Shown here: one piece after another, positions 1-6,625 of the stretch
Numbering within the stretch: position 1 is the stretch's first letter
Layout of the letters: every line of letters begins with the position of its first letter
DNA from: Spirochaetota bacterium
GTDB taxonomy: Bacteria; Spirochaetota; Spirochaetia; DTKZ01
Assembly: GCA_029562045.1 (NCBI GenBank)
Contig: JAKQWJ010000224.1
Coordinates: forward strand, 1 to 11,256
Length of the DNA stretch: 11,256 nucleotides
Reading direction: 5' to 3'
Program-made: the position numbers and the translations under genes
The notes under the pieces: model-generated
Seen by the model: only the letters and a program-made list of their open reading frames with translations
The model's database searches: none
Told to the model about the DNA's origin: nothing

Positions 1-1125
1 CACCACCAGGATGCCCCCCTTCCGGTCCACCGCGGTCTTGAAGGAAAACTCGAAGGCCGCCTTCCTCCCGGACAGGGCCAGAAGGGCGAGCCCCGCCGGG
101 TCCGGTGTGTAGCCCAGATTGTCCACATTGCCCAGGTACGCGAAGCGCTTGCCCGATTCCCGGAGACGGCGGTACACATCCTTCAGAACGAGAAAGTTCT
201 GCCCGTGCCCCCCGGGAAGCCCCAGGGTCCGCCCGGGGATTCCTCCGGCTTCGGTGAAGAGCGATTTCCGCTCCCCCTGGGAGGAGTGGGTGAAGGCGGA
301 GATGAGGGGCTGGACCCCCGTTTCAACCCGGGTGATGTCGATGCCGGTTCTTTCGATCAGGGTCCGCAGGGCGGGGCTGTCCCGGTAGGAAAGAAGGGCC
401 CGGGAGACTTCCGGGTCGGTGAAGACACTGGTCATCTGAAACATCGGCGCCAGAGGCGGCGGCGCATCGGGGAGATCGGCTCCGGGGACCGCCGCCCCCG
501 GTCCGGCCCTCCCGGGGGGGAAGGCCGCGGCGGCCGCCCGCCGGCGGCGCAGGACCCCCAGGAGAAGGGCCCGCATCTTCAACTCGATGAAACTGAAACC
601 CGGGCTTCCGTCGGGATTGACGTAGGCGGGGGTGATGCCCTTGGGTCTGTCCCGGCAGAGTTCGGCGGAAATCCGGAAAACCGGCTCCATGAGGCTGAAG
701 AGCTCCCCGCTGAAGGCCCGGTTTATCTTGCCGTCGGCGTAGCTCGTGGCGGAGCCGCCGTTCAGAATGCCGTAACTCAGAAGGGGGTAGAGCAGGACCC
801 CCAGTTTTTCCAGCGCGGCCCGGGAAAAGACCAGGGAGCCTCGCCCGTCGGGCTCGCCGAAGGCTGCGGCGTCCAGGCCGGGGATGAGGCCCGCCAGATT
901 GTCCCGGGCTTCCCGGAGCGGGACGGTGAAGGGGCCCTCCCCGGTGAAATCCAGAACCCGCCGTCCGTCCAGGGACGGGATGTCCCGCACTCTGACGGGT
1001 CCCTGGTCCCGGTGGCCGCCCCGGTTCCAGCGGTCCAGGATCCGGAGGCTCAGATCGATGTCTATCCGGTTCCGTTCCATGTCCTCCCGGATCGGGCCGG
1101 GAATATGGCTCTTTTCCGGGTTCAT
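1..1125 (-). CDS. UDPGP-family UTP--sugar-1-phosphate uridylyltransferase, 3' end beyond window
   Basis: The frame is open from an ATG at 1125 to the window edge, giving 375 residues with no stop, so the C-terminus is missing. Family motifs can be seen in order: a pyrophosphorylase-type loop LNGGSATSYADGK (121-133), PMFQMTSVFTD (227-237) matching the eukaryotic UGPase segment around LMNSFNTD, PGGHGQN (304-310) matching PPGHGD, and LGNVDNLG (331-338) matching SNIDNLG. Family members transfer UMP from UTP to a sugar 1-phosphate. UDP-glucose synthesis is most likely here, but UDP-GlcNAc or another sugar cannot be excluded. The start overlaps the glucokinase stop as ATGA, and a GGAGGG lies just upstream, so translation is probably coupled. 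The loop departs from the eukaryotic GGLGTSMG form. A low-complexity Arg/Ala/Pro stretch (193-226) interrupts the body and looks like an inserted linker. The family call is firm; the substrate is inferred from the neighbouring kinase. Confidence 0.82.
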   Translation of the reverse strand, partial: MNPEKSHIPGPIREDMERNRIDIDLSLRILDRWNRGGHRDQGPVRVRDIPSLDGRRVLDFTGEGPFTVPLREARDNLAGLIPGLDAAAFGEPDGRGSLVFSRAALEKLGVLLYPLLSYGILNGGSATSYADGKINRAFSGELFSLMEPVFRISAELCRDRPKGITPAYVNPDGSPGFSFIELKMRALLLGVLRRRRAAAAAFPPGRAGPGAAVPGADLPDAPPPLAPMFQMTSVFTDPEVSRALLSYRDSPALRTLIERTGIDITRVETGVQPLISAFTHSSQGERKSLFTEAGGIPGRTLGLPGGHGQNFLVLKDVYRRLRESGKRFAYLGNVDNLGYTPDPAGLALLALSGRKAAFEFSFKTAVDRKGGILVV

Positions 1126-2210
1126 GGGGTCCCTCCCTCATCGTCCCGGGGCAGGACGGTGTCCGCGTGGGCGGCCCCCAGAAGGCTTATGCTGTAGTCC
1201 CGGACGATGTACACCGGGATCTCCCGCAGGATGTCCCGGATGATACGCCGGTACCCCAGAGAGAAGGCTTCCATGAATCCCCCCGGGCGGAGGAACCAGT
1301 CCCGGTTCTTCGCGGCGATGCCCCCGGCCAGGTAGAGTCCTGCGGTGGGGAGGAAGACCGTGGCAATGTTGGCGGCGACCCGTCCGTAGAACCGGGTGAA
1401 GAGCCGCATGATCTCGGCACATTCCGGGTCCCGGTCCGCCCAGGCGGAAATCAGCGCGGGCTTTTCGTCGTCCCCGACGCCGTCGATCTCTCTCATTGCC
1501 GGACTGACGGGTCCGCCCCGCCGGCGGCGCACCATGTCCCGGATGTTCAGAAGACCCAGGCCGGAGACCAGAAGCTCCGCCTCCGCGACGCCGCCGATGC
1601 GGTCTTCCAGCTCCCGCACCAGTTCCCGGCTCTCCCGGTCGAAGCCGCTGAAATCGATGTGGCCGCCCTCGGAGGGGATGGCCAGGAACCCCCCGCCGGT
1701 CTCCACTAAGCAGCCCACGCCGAGGCCGGTCCCGGCGCCGATAACGGCCCGCACCGTACCGGAGGGGGAGGGGAGGTGGCCGTCTTCCCGGGGAATGGGG
1801 GTCAGAGCCCGGGGGTCGGCGGGGTCCAGAAGGGGAAGCCCGTAGGCGATGGCGGTGAAATCGTTGATGATGCGGGTGGGGATTCCCAGCCTCCGGGAAA
1901 GCTCGCCGCCGTCCGCCACCCAGGGGGCGTTGGTCAGGCGGCAGACATTGTCCTTCACCGGCCCCGCGGCGCTGATGCAGCAGCGCCGGATCCGGAGGGA
2001 AGGCCTGAGCCGGAGAATTTCCCCCAGGGCGCCGGCCGCGGCCTCTCCCAGGGAGCCCAGGTCCCGGGTTCTGAACAGGAACTTTCCCAGAAGGAAGTGC
2101 CTGCGCCCGGACCTGCCCGCCAGGGCGAAGCTGGTGTTGGTGCCTCCCGCGTCGCCGACGAGGATGTGCTCTTCAGCCCCGGCCTCGGGGTCGATCCAGA
2201 TGATGTCCAC
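1122..2210 (-). CDS. glk: Glucokinase (Glk family)
   Basis: This 362-residue protein phosphorylates glucose with ATP to give glucose 6-phosphate in the cytoplasm. The phosphate-binding motif GDAGGTN lies at 19-25, and INDF carries the expected catalytic Asp117. A second phosphate loop GAGTGLGVG is at 158-166. SEGGH (180-184) supplies the sugar-binding Glu and His, and SGLGLLN (216-222) and a later YLAGGIAAKN follow, as in the bacterial Glk family rather than the ROK repressor/kinase family. It is somewhat longer than the E. coli enzyme, mainly through about 15 extra N-terminal residues. The start is a GTG with only a weak purine-rich site (GATGGGG) before it. A nearby ATG (2217-2215) is out of frame. 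It lies 64 nt after the membrane-protein gene, and its TGA overlaps the next ATG, so the three genes probably form one unit. Confidence 0.93.
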   Translation of the reverse strand: MDIIWIDPEAGAEEHILVGDAGGTNTSFALAGRSGRRHFLLGKFLFRTRDLGSLGEAAAGALGEILRLRPSLRIRRCCISAAGPVKDNVCRLTNAPWVADGGELSRRLGIPTRIINDFTAIAYGLPLLDPADPRALTPIPREDGHLPSPSGTVRAVIGAGTGLGVGCLVETGGGFLAIPSEGGHIDFSGFDRESRELVRELEDRIGGVAEAELLVSGLGLLNIRDMVRRRRGGPVSPAMREIDGVGDDEKPALISAWADRDPECAEIMRLFTRFYGRVAANIATVFLPTAGLYLAGGIAAKNRDWFLRPGGFMEAFSLGYRRIIRDILREIPVYIVRDYSISLLGAAHADTVLPRDDEGGTP

Positions 2211-2274
2211 GCCCCATCTTATCGTGAGATCGGCGGAAAAGGCAAGGAAGTTCCGGTTTCCCCCGGCGGGACGG

Positions 2275-3069
2275 TCAGCTGATCCGCCGGACCAGGGGCA
2301 GGAACAGGCTGATCCAGACCACGGCCCCGGCGAAGGAGATCAGGGTCCCGGCGACGATGCCCAGCCGGGGGTAAAAATAGGCCACCCCGAAGGCGTAGAC
2401 GATGATGTTGGAGGAGGAGAGCATCAGGACCTTCCCCGTGGCCCGGGTGAAATCCGGCCCCTGGGTGAGGGTCAGGATGACGAAGGTGGACATCATGACC
2501 GCCGGAAAGCTGGCCAGGATCCCGGTGACATAGGGCGGGGCGATCTGGGCCGCCAGGACCGCCGAGGCCACCACGGTTCCCGCGAAGAGGGCCCGGATAA
2601 GCATCCCCCGGGGGTTCCAGGGGGCGGGTTTTTTGGGGACCGAGCGGATCTTCGTTCCGAACTCCGCCAGCAGGAAACCTCCGACGCAGACCAGGAGATA
2701 GATGACCAGAGAGAGGGGCAGGCTCCTGATGGGGAAGGCCGAGGCCGCGGCGGCGACGGCGAACCAGGCCGCCAGCGAACTGAGGACGGCGAAAGGGAGG
2801 CTCCTGCGCACGGCGAGGATGAAAATGAAAATGAACAGGGTGTTGATGGCCATTCCCAGGGGGATGGCCCGGGCGGCGTCGGCGGTGAACGCGACTCCCC
2901 GGGTCAGGGCCACGAAGAGAAAGGAGACCACGATGTTGGAGGGGAGGTTCACGATGAGCCCCCCGGCCCGGCTGCCCAGTTTTTCCCCCGCCAGGGTCGC
3001 CAGACTGATCCAGGTCCCCGCGGTGAGAAAGGAAAGCGCCACACGGATCGCCAGTTCGCCGGTTTCCAT
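2275..3069 (-). CDS. Polytopic membrane protein with two homologous halves, function unknown
   Basis: I do not recognise a named gene. The 264-residue product is strongly hydrophobic, with about eight to ten predicted membrane segments and no signal peptide distinct from the first helix. Two halves resemble each other: residues 37-62 and 183-208 align without gaps, sharing G-x5-P, F-x5-L-T-x-G and F-T at an offset of 146. Each half is preceded by a similar IR(V/A)L...AGT segment. Such duplication is typical of small transporters. The layout recalls DUF3147/GlpM-like membrane proteins, but that link is a guess. The ATG at 3069 was chosen because the upstream in-frame stretch (from 3216) is Pro/Gly-rich, non-hydrophobic and overlaps a candidate promoter. 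The ribosome site is weak (CAGGGC directly before ATG). It leads the glk unit, so a role in sugar or metabolite movement is possible but unproven. Confidence 0.8.
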   Translation of the reverse strand: METGELAIRVALSFLTAGTWISLATLAGEKLGSRAGGLIVNLPSNIVVSFLFVALTRGVAFTADAARAIPLGMAINTLFIFIFILAVRRSLPFAVLSSLAAWFAVAAAASAFPIRSLPLSLVIYLLVCVGGFLLAEFGTKIRSVPKKPAPWNPRGMLIRALFAGTVVASAVLAAQIAPPYVTGILASFPAVMMSTFVILTLTQGPDFTRATGKVLMLSSSNIIVYAFGVAYFYPRLGIVAGTLISFAGAVVWISLFLPLVRRIS

Positions 3070-3189
3070 GCCCTGAAAGCCCCCGATTCGGTCCCCGCCT
3101 CCGGATGCCGGTTCCGCCGCCGCGCCTGAGACGCAAACGGGCGGCGGCAGGCTGAGTCCGGGCCTCTTTATGGGGATCGTCAGGGGCAG

Positions 3190-3216
3190 GGTATAGCCGG
3201 ATCCTGTTTCCGTCAA
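3190..3216 (-). promoter_or_regulatory. Candidate sigma-70-type promoter for the membrane protein-glk-UDPGP unit
   Basis: Read on the minus strand, TTGACG (3216-3211) matches the -35 consensus at five of six positions, and TATACC (3195-3190) matches the -10 at four of six. The spacer is 15 nt, shorter than ideal. Transcription would start near 3183, leaving a leader of about 110 nt before the ATG at 3069. It lies in the gap shared with lplA. Confidence 0.35.
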
Positions 3217-3238
3217 GGCGGTTCCCGCATCTTTCCCT

Positions 3239-3266
3239 TTGAAATCCCGCCGCTATCTGTTACATT
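3239..3266 (+). promoter_or_regulatory. Candidate extended -10 promoter for the lplA-pdh operon
   Basis: TTGAAA (3239-3244) matches the -35 consensus at five of six positions, then a 16-nt spacer, then TACATT (3261-3266) as a four-of-six -10. A TG (3258-3259) sits at the extended -10 position. Transcription would begin around 3273, giving a leader of about 34 nt to the chosen lplA start. This AT-richer patch stands out in a GC-rich region and is the only good promoter candidate ahead of six closely spaced plus-strand genes. Confidence 0.45.
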
Positions 3267-3306
3267 TATAGCAATGCTTTCCAGCGGCGATGGATCTCGA
3301 GACGGC

Positions 3307-4206
3307 ATGATGGTGTTCACCCTCACCGGGACGGACCCGGCGCTCAATCTGGCGCTGGAGGAGCATCTTCTGGAAACTCCGCCCCCCGGGGTCGGCGGCG
3401 GCCCCCTGCTGCTTCTGTACGAGAACTCCGAAGCGGTTATCATCGGCAAGAACCAGAACCCCTGGCTGGAGGTCCCGCCGGCGGCGCCGGCCCGGGGGTC
3501 CCCCCCCCTCTACCGCCGTGTTTCCGGCGGCGGGGCGGTCTACCACGGCCGGGGGAACCTGAACTTCGCCTTCATCCTCCCCCAGGCGGGTTTCTCCAAG
3601 GAGGGCAATCTGGACCTGGTCCGGCGGGCCCTGGCCCGGCTGGGCCTGCAGGCGGAGCGGACCGGGCGGGGGGACCTCCTGGTGGAGGGGAGGAAAATTT
3701 CCGGCAACGCCCTGTGCTACCGGAAGGGCCGGGTCCTGCACCACGGAACCCTTCTGGTGGACGCGGACCTCCGGGCCCTTCGGGAGTCCCTGTCGGCGGG
3801 CCCGCCGGACCCGGGGGGTTATCACATCGAAACCCGGGCGGTGGCCTCCGTTCCCATGGGGGTGGCGAACCTGCGGGATTTCCTCCCCGGGCTGAGCCTG
3901 GAGGAGACGGTGGAGGCCCTGGCCCGGGAGGCCTCCGGGGCGGCCCGGGATTCCGGCAGGCCCCCTGCCGAGGTTTTCGAGCCCGGCCCCGAGTCCCGGG
4001 AGGACCTGGAACGCCGCCGCCGGCGTCATCTGGACCCCGCCTGGGTCTACGGCCACACCCCCCTCTTCACCTGTCGCGTCGGAAGGGACGTGTACCGGGT
4101 GGAAAACGGGGTCATCGTCGAGGTGGGGGGGGAGGGGGTCCGCGCCCTGAAAGGACGGTCTTTCGACACCGCGCTCCTGGAGGCGGTTGTACAAAACGAC
4201 AGGTAA
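3307..4206 (+). CDS. lplA: Lipoate-protein ligase A
   Basis: This 299-residue cytoplasmic enzyme activates lipoate with ATP and joins it to the lipoyl-domain lysine of 2-oxoacid dehydrogenase E2 subunits. RRVSGGGAVYH (70-80) and GNLNF (83-87) form the lipoate/ATP pocket. GRGDLLVEGRKISGNAL (120-136) carries the expected catalytic Lys130, followed by HHGTLL. A C-terminal accessory domain with WVYG (246-249) is present, so activation and transfer are probably done by one chain. Position 81 is Gly where most relatives have Asp (YHD). The start at 3307 fits the usual N-terminus (FTLTGTDPALNLALEE). An upstream in-frame ATG at 3274 would coincide with the predicted transcription start, and ATG 3310 is equally possible. 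A nine-C run (3500-3508) lies in the frame. It opens the pyruvate dehydrogenase operon, so its substrate is presumably the E2 encoded downstream. Confidence 0.93.
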   Translation: MMVFTLTGTDPALNLALEEHLLETPPPGVGGGPLLLLYENSEAVIIGKNQNPWLEVPPAAPARGSPPLYRRVSGGGAVYHGRGNLNFAFILPQAGFSKEGNLDLVRRALARLGLQAERTGRGDLLVEGRKISGNALCYRKGRVLHHGTLLVDADLRALRESLSAGPPDPGGYHIETRAVASVPMGVANLRDFLPGLSLEETVEALAREASGAARDSGRPPAEVFEPGPESREDLERRRRRHLDPAWVYGHTPLFTCRVGRDVYRVENGVIVEVGGEGVRALKGRSFDTALLEAVVQNDR

Positions 4207-4220
4207 AGAGGAGGCAAACC

Positions 4221-4658
4221 ATGGATATGCGGGACATGTTTCGCAGGCTGGACAGAATTCTCGAAAGCGCCCGGGTCGGGATTCTGACCACCGTGGACGA
4301 GAGGGGCTACCCCCACAGCCGGTGGATGACGCCGGGCCTGGTGCCGGGGAGAGAGGGGCACATCTACGCCGTCACCTCCCCCTCGTTCCGGAAGGCCCTG
4401 GAAGCGGCCAGCCACCCCCAGGTGGGCTGGATTTTCCAGACCCGGTCCCTGGACGAGATCATCACCGCCGGGGGGAGAATCACCATCATCGACAACCCGT
4501 CGCTGAAGTCCGAAGTGCAGGAGGCCCTGGGGACGAACCTCTCCGTCTTCTGGCGGGTCAACCCCAACGAGAAGGACCTGGTGGTCCTGGAGACGGTGGT
4601 GGAGGAGATGGTCTATTTCAACCCCATCAAAAACGAAACCCATCGGATGGTGGTGTGA
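4221..4658 (+). CDS. Small pyridoxamine 5'-phosphate oxidase-like (FMN split-barrel) protein
   Basis: This is a 145-residue protein of the PNPOx-like / general stress protein 26 type. An N-terminal helix (about 1-16) is followed by ILTTVDERGYPHSRWM (21-36), the strand-turn-strand typical of the fold, then IYAVTSPSFRKALEAASHP (48-66) and a GGRITI strand (84-89). It lacks the length and C-terminal substrate motif of true PdxH, so it is unlikely to make pyridoxal phosphate. FMN or another flavin-like cofactor is likely but not shown by sequence. A strong GAGGAGG sits six bases before the ATG. It begins 14 nt after lplA and ends one base before the E1 alpha start, so it is surely co-transcribed with, and probably coupled to, the dehydrogenase. 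Its role there is unknown; redox sensing or flavin-related protection is speculation. Confidence 0.85.
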   Translation: MDMRDMFRRLDRILESARVGILTTVDERGYPHSRWMTPGLVPGREGHIYAVTSPSFRKALEAASHPQVGWIFQTRSLDEIITAGGRITIIDNPSLKSEVQEALGTNLSVFWRVNPNEKDLVVLETVVEEMVYFNPIKNETHRMVV

Positions 4659-4659
4659 C

Positions 4660-5628
4660 ATGAAAAAATACGACAAGGCTTTTCTGCACAAACTCCTGTA
4701 CGAGATGATGCTGATCCGGCACTTCGAGGAGAAGGCGGGCCAGATGTACGGCCTGCGGAAGATCGGCGGGTTCCTGCACCTGTACAACGGCCAGGAGGCC
4801 ATCGCCGTGGGGGCCGTGGCGGCGCTGGACCTGTCCCGGGACTATGTCCTCACCGGCTACCGGGACCACGGACACGCCCTGGCCTGCGGCACCGACCCGA
4901 AGCCGCTGATGGCGGAGCTCTACGGAAAGATAACCGGCTGCTCCCGGGGCAAGGGCGGATCCATGCATTTCTTCGACGCGGAGAAACATTTTCTCGGGGG
5001 AAACGGCATCGTGGCAGCCCAGATTCCCATCGCCACCGGGGTCGCCCTGGCCCAGAGTTACCGGAGCGACGGAGGGGTCACGGTCTGCTTCTTCGGCGAC
5101 GGAGCCATCCATCAGGGGGCCTTCCATGAGAGCCTGAACCTGGCGAAGATCTGGAACCTGCCGGTGATCTATGTCTGCGAGAACAACCAGTGGGGCATGG
5201 GCACCAATTTCCGGCGCGTTTCGGCGGTGGACGACTTCAGCCTCATGGGGAACGCCTACGGCATCCCCGGCCGTCAGGTGGACGGCATGGACGTTCTGGC
5301 GGTCTACGAAGAGATTTCCCGGGCCGCGGAAGACGCCCGCAAGTCGGGGCTTCCCACCTTCCTGGAAGCCAAGACCTACCGGTACAAGGGGCATTCCATG
5401 AGCGACCCCCAGAAGTACCGCACCAAGGACGAGATCGAGGAGTACAAGAAGCAGGACCCCATACTGATCCTGCAGGACCGGATGGAGAAGGGCGGGCAGC
5501 TGACGGAGAAGGAGTTCCACGATCTTGAGGCCCGGGTGAAAGCCCAGGTGGACGAGGCCGCGGATTTCGCCGAAACCAGCGAGGAGCCGGCCATTCACAC
5601 CCTGTACGAAGACGTTCTGGCGGATTAG
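4660..5628 (+). CDS. pdhA: Pyruvate dehydrogenase E1 component, alpha subunit
   Basis: This 322-residue subunit pairs with E1 beta to decarboxylate pyruvate on thiamine diphosphate and pass the acetyl unit to E2. The thiamine-binding motif begins at GDG (146-148) and ends at NN (175-176), with AIHQGAFHESLNLAKIW between. GFLHLYNGQEA (37-47), YRDHGHALA (67-75) and GKGGSMH (97-103) are characteristic of pyruvate-type E1 alpha. The loop YKGHSMSDPQKYR (242-254) matches the segment that carries regulatory serines in mitochondrial enzymes. No kinase gene is visible here, so regulation by phosphorylation is not implied. A branched-chain 2-oxoacid E1 is less likely, given the GHSMSDP loop and close match to pyruvate enzymes. 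The ATG follows the previous TGA after one base, indicating translational coupling. Confidence 0.95.
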   Translation: MKKYDKAFLHKLLYEMMLIRHFEEKAGQMYGLRKIGGFLHLYNGQEAIAVGAVAALDLSRDYVLTGYRDHGHALACGTDPKPLMAELYGKITGCSRGKGGSMHFFDAEKHFLGGNGIVAAQIPIATGVALAQSYRSDGGVTVCFFGDGAIHQGAFHESLNLAKIWNLPVIYVCENNQWGMGTNFRRVSAVDDFSLMGNAYGIPGRQVDGMDVLAVYEEISRAAEDARKSGLPTFLEAKTYRYKGHSMSDPQKYRTKDEIEEYKKQDPILILQDRMEKGGQLTEKEFHDLEARVKAQVDEAADFAETSEEPAIHTLYEDVLAD

Positions 5629-5638
5629 GAGGGACAGC

Positions 5639-6622
5639 ATGCCGATTATCACATACCGGGAGGCGCTGAACGCGGCCCTGGACGAAGAAATGACCCGGGA
5701 CGACAAGGTATTCCTCATGGGAGAGGAGGTGGGCGAGTACGACGGGGCCTACAAGGTCAGCAAGGGGCTTCTGGACAAGTTCGGCCCCAGACGGGTCCTG
5801 GACACCCCCATCACCGAACTGGGCTTCACCGGCCTGGGGGTCGGAGCCGCCATGGCGGGCCTGCGGCCGGTGGTGGAGTGGATGACCCACAACTTTGCGC
5901 TCCTGGCGCTGGATCAGGTGGTCAACAACGCCGCCAAGATGCGCTACATGTCCGGCGGGCAGTTCACCATGCCCATCGTGTTCCGGGGCCCCAACGGTCC
6001 GGCGGAGTACCTGGCGGCCCAGCATTCCCAGGCCCTGCAGAGCTATTACGCCCACATTCCGGGCCTCAAGGTGGTGGCCCCGGCGACTCCCTACGACGCC
6101 AAGGGCCTTTTAAAGAGCGCCATCCGGGACAACAACCCCGTGGTCGTTCTGGAGGGGGAACTGATGTACGCCTGGAAGGGGGAGGTCCCGGAGGAGGAGT
6201 ATCTGGTGCCCATCGGGAAGGCGGATGTCAAACGGGAAGGGAAGGACGTGAGCATCATCACCTACTCCAAGCCTCTTAAAGTGGTGCAGGAGGCGGCGGA
6301 AACCCTGGCGGGCCTGGGGATCGAGGCGGAGATCGTCGACCTCCGGAGCCTCCGGCCGCTGGACGAGGAAACCGTCTACGCCTCGGTGCGGAAGACCAAC
6401 CGGGCGGTGGTGGTGGACGAGTCCTGGCCCGTGGCCAGCGTGGGTTCCCATGTGGCCTGGCTCATATCGCGAAACTGCTTCGACATGCTGGACGCCCCGG
6501 TGGAGCTGGTGGCCTCCGAGGATGTCCCCATGCCGTACAACCATCGGCTGGAACTGGCCGCACAGCCCTCGGCGGCCAAAGTGGTGGCGGCGGTGAAAAA
6601 AGTCCTGTACCGGGAGGATTAG
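5639..6622 (+). CDS. pdhB: Pyruvate dehydrogenase E1 component, beta subunit
   Basis: This 327-residue beta subunit is the transketolase-like half of the alpha2-beta2 E1. It shows ITYREALNAALDEEM at the N-terminus, GEEVGEYDGAYKVSKGL (28-44), DTPITELGFTGLGVGAAM (55-72) with the thiamine-activating Glu60, and AAQHSQ (126-131) with the expected active-site His129. MRYMSGGQ (101-108) and VFRGPNG (114-120) are typical. The C-terminal transketolase domain carries PLKVVQEAAETL and ends with PMPYNHRLE. The segment WMTHNF (81-86) has His where relatives usually have Phe, a minor variation. GGAGGG eight bases before the ATG is a strong ribosome site. The gene starts 10 nt after pdhA, as expected for equimolar subunits. 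Confidence 0.95.
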   Translation: MPIITYREALNAALDEEMTRDDKVFLMGEEVGEYDGAYKVSKGLLDKFGPRRVLDTPITELGFTGLGVGAAMAGLRPVVEWMTHNFALLALDQVVNNAAKMRYMSGGQFTMPIVFRGPNGPAEYLAAQHSQALQSYYAHIPGLKVVAPATPYDAKGLLKSAIRDNNPVVVLEGELMYAWKGEVPEEEYLVPIGKADVKREGKDVSIITYSKPLKVVQEAAETLAGLGIEAEIVDLRSLRPLDEETVYASVRKTNRAVVVDESWPVASVGSHVAWLISRNCFDMLDAPVELVASEDVPMPYNHRLELAAQPSAAKVVAAVKKVLYRED

Positions 6623-6625
6623 GCA

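Noticed and set aside
323..1141. A minus-strand frame of 272 codons within the UDPGP region
   Set aside because: It is Pro/Arg/Gly-rich with no motifs. The frame starting at 1125 carries the whole set of UDPGP motifs and has no stop.
2211..2274. Possible promoter (TTGCCT with GATAAG) ahead of glk
   Set aside because: Both boxes are weak and the start would fall almost on the GTG. Read-through from the upstream gene is simpler.
1849..3129. A 426-codon plus-strand frame opposite glk and the membrane protein
   Set aside because: The product is mostly Gly, Asp, Glu, Gln and Arg without domain features. The minus-strand genes are well supported.
4627..5718. A 363-codon antisense frame across pdhA
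   Set aside because: It has no recognisable features, and pdhA on the plus strand is unambiguous.
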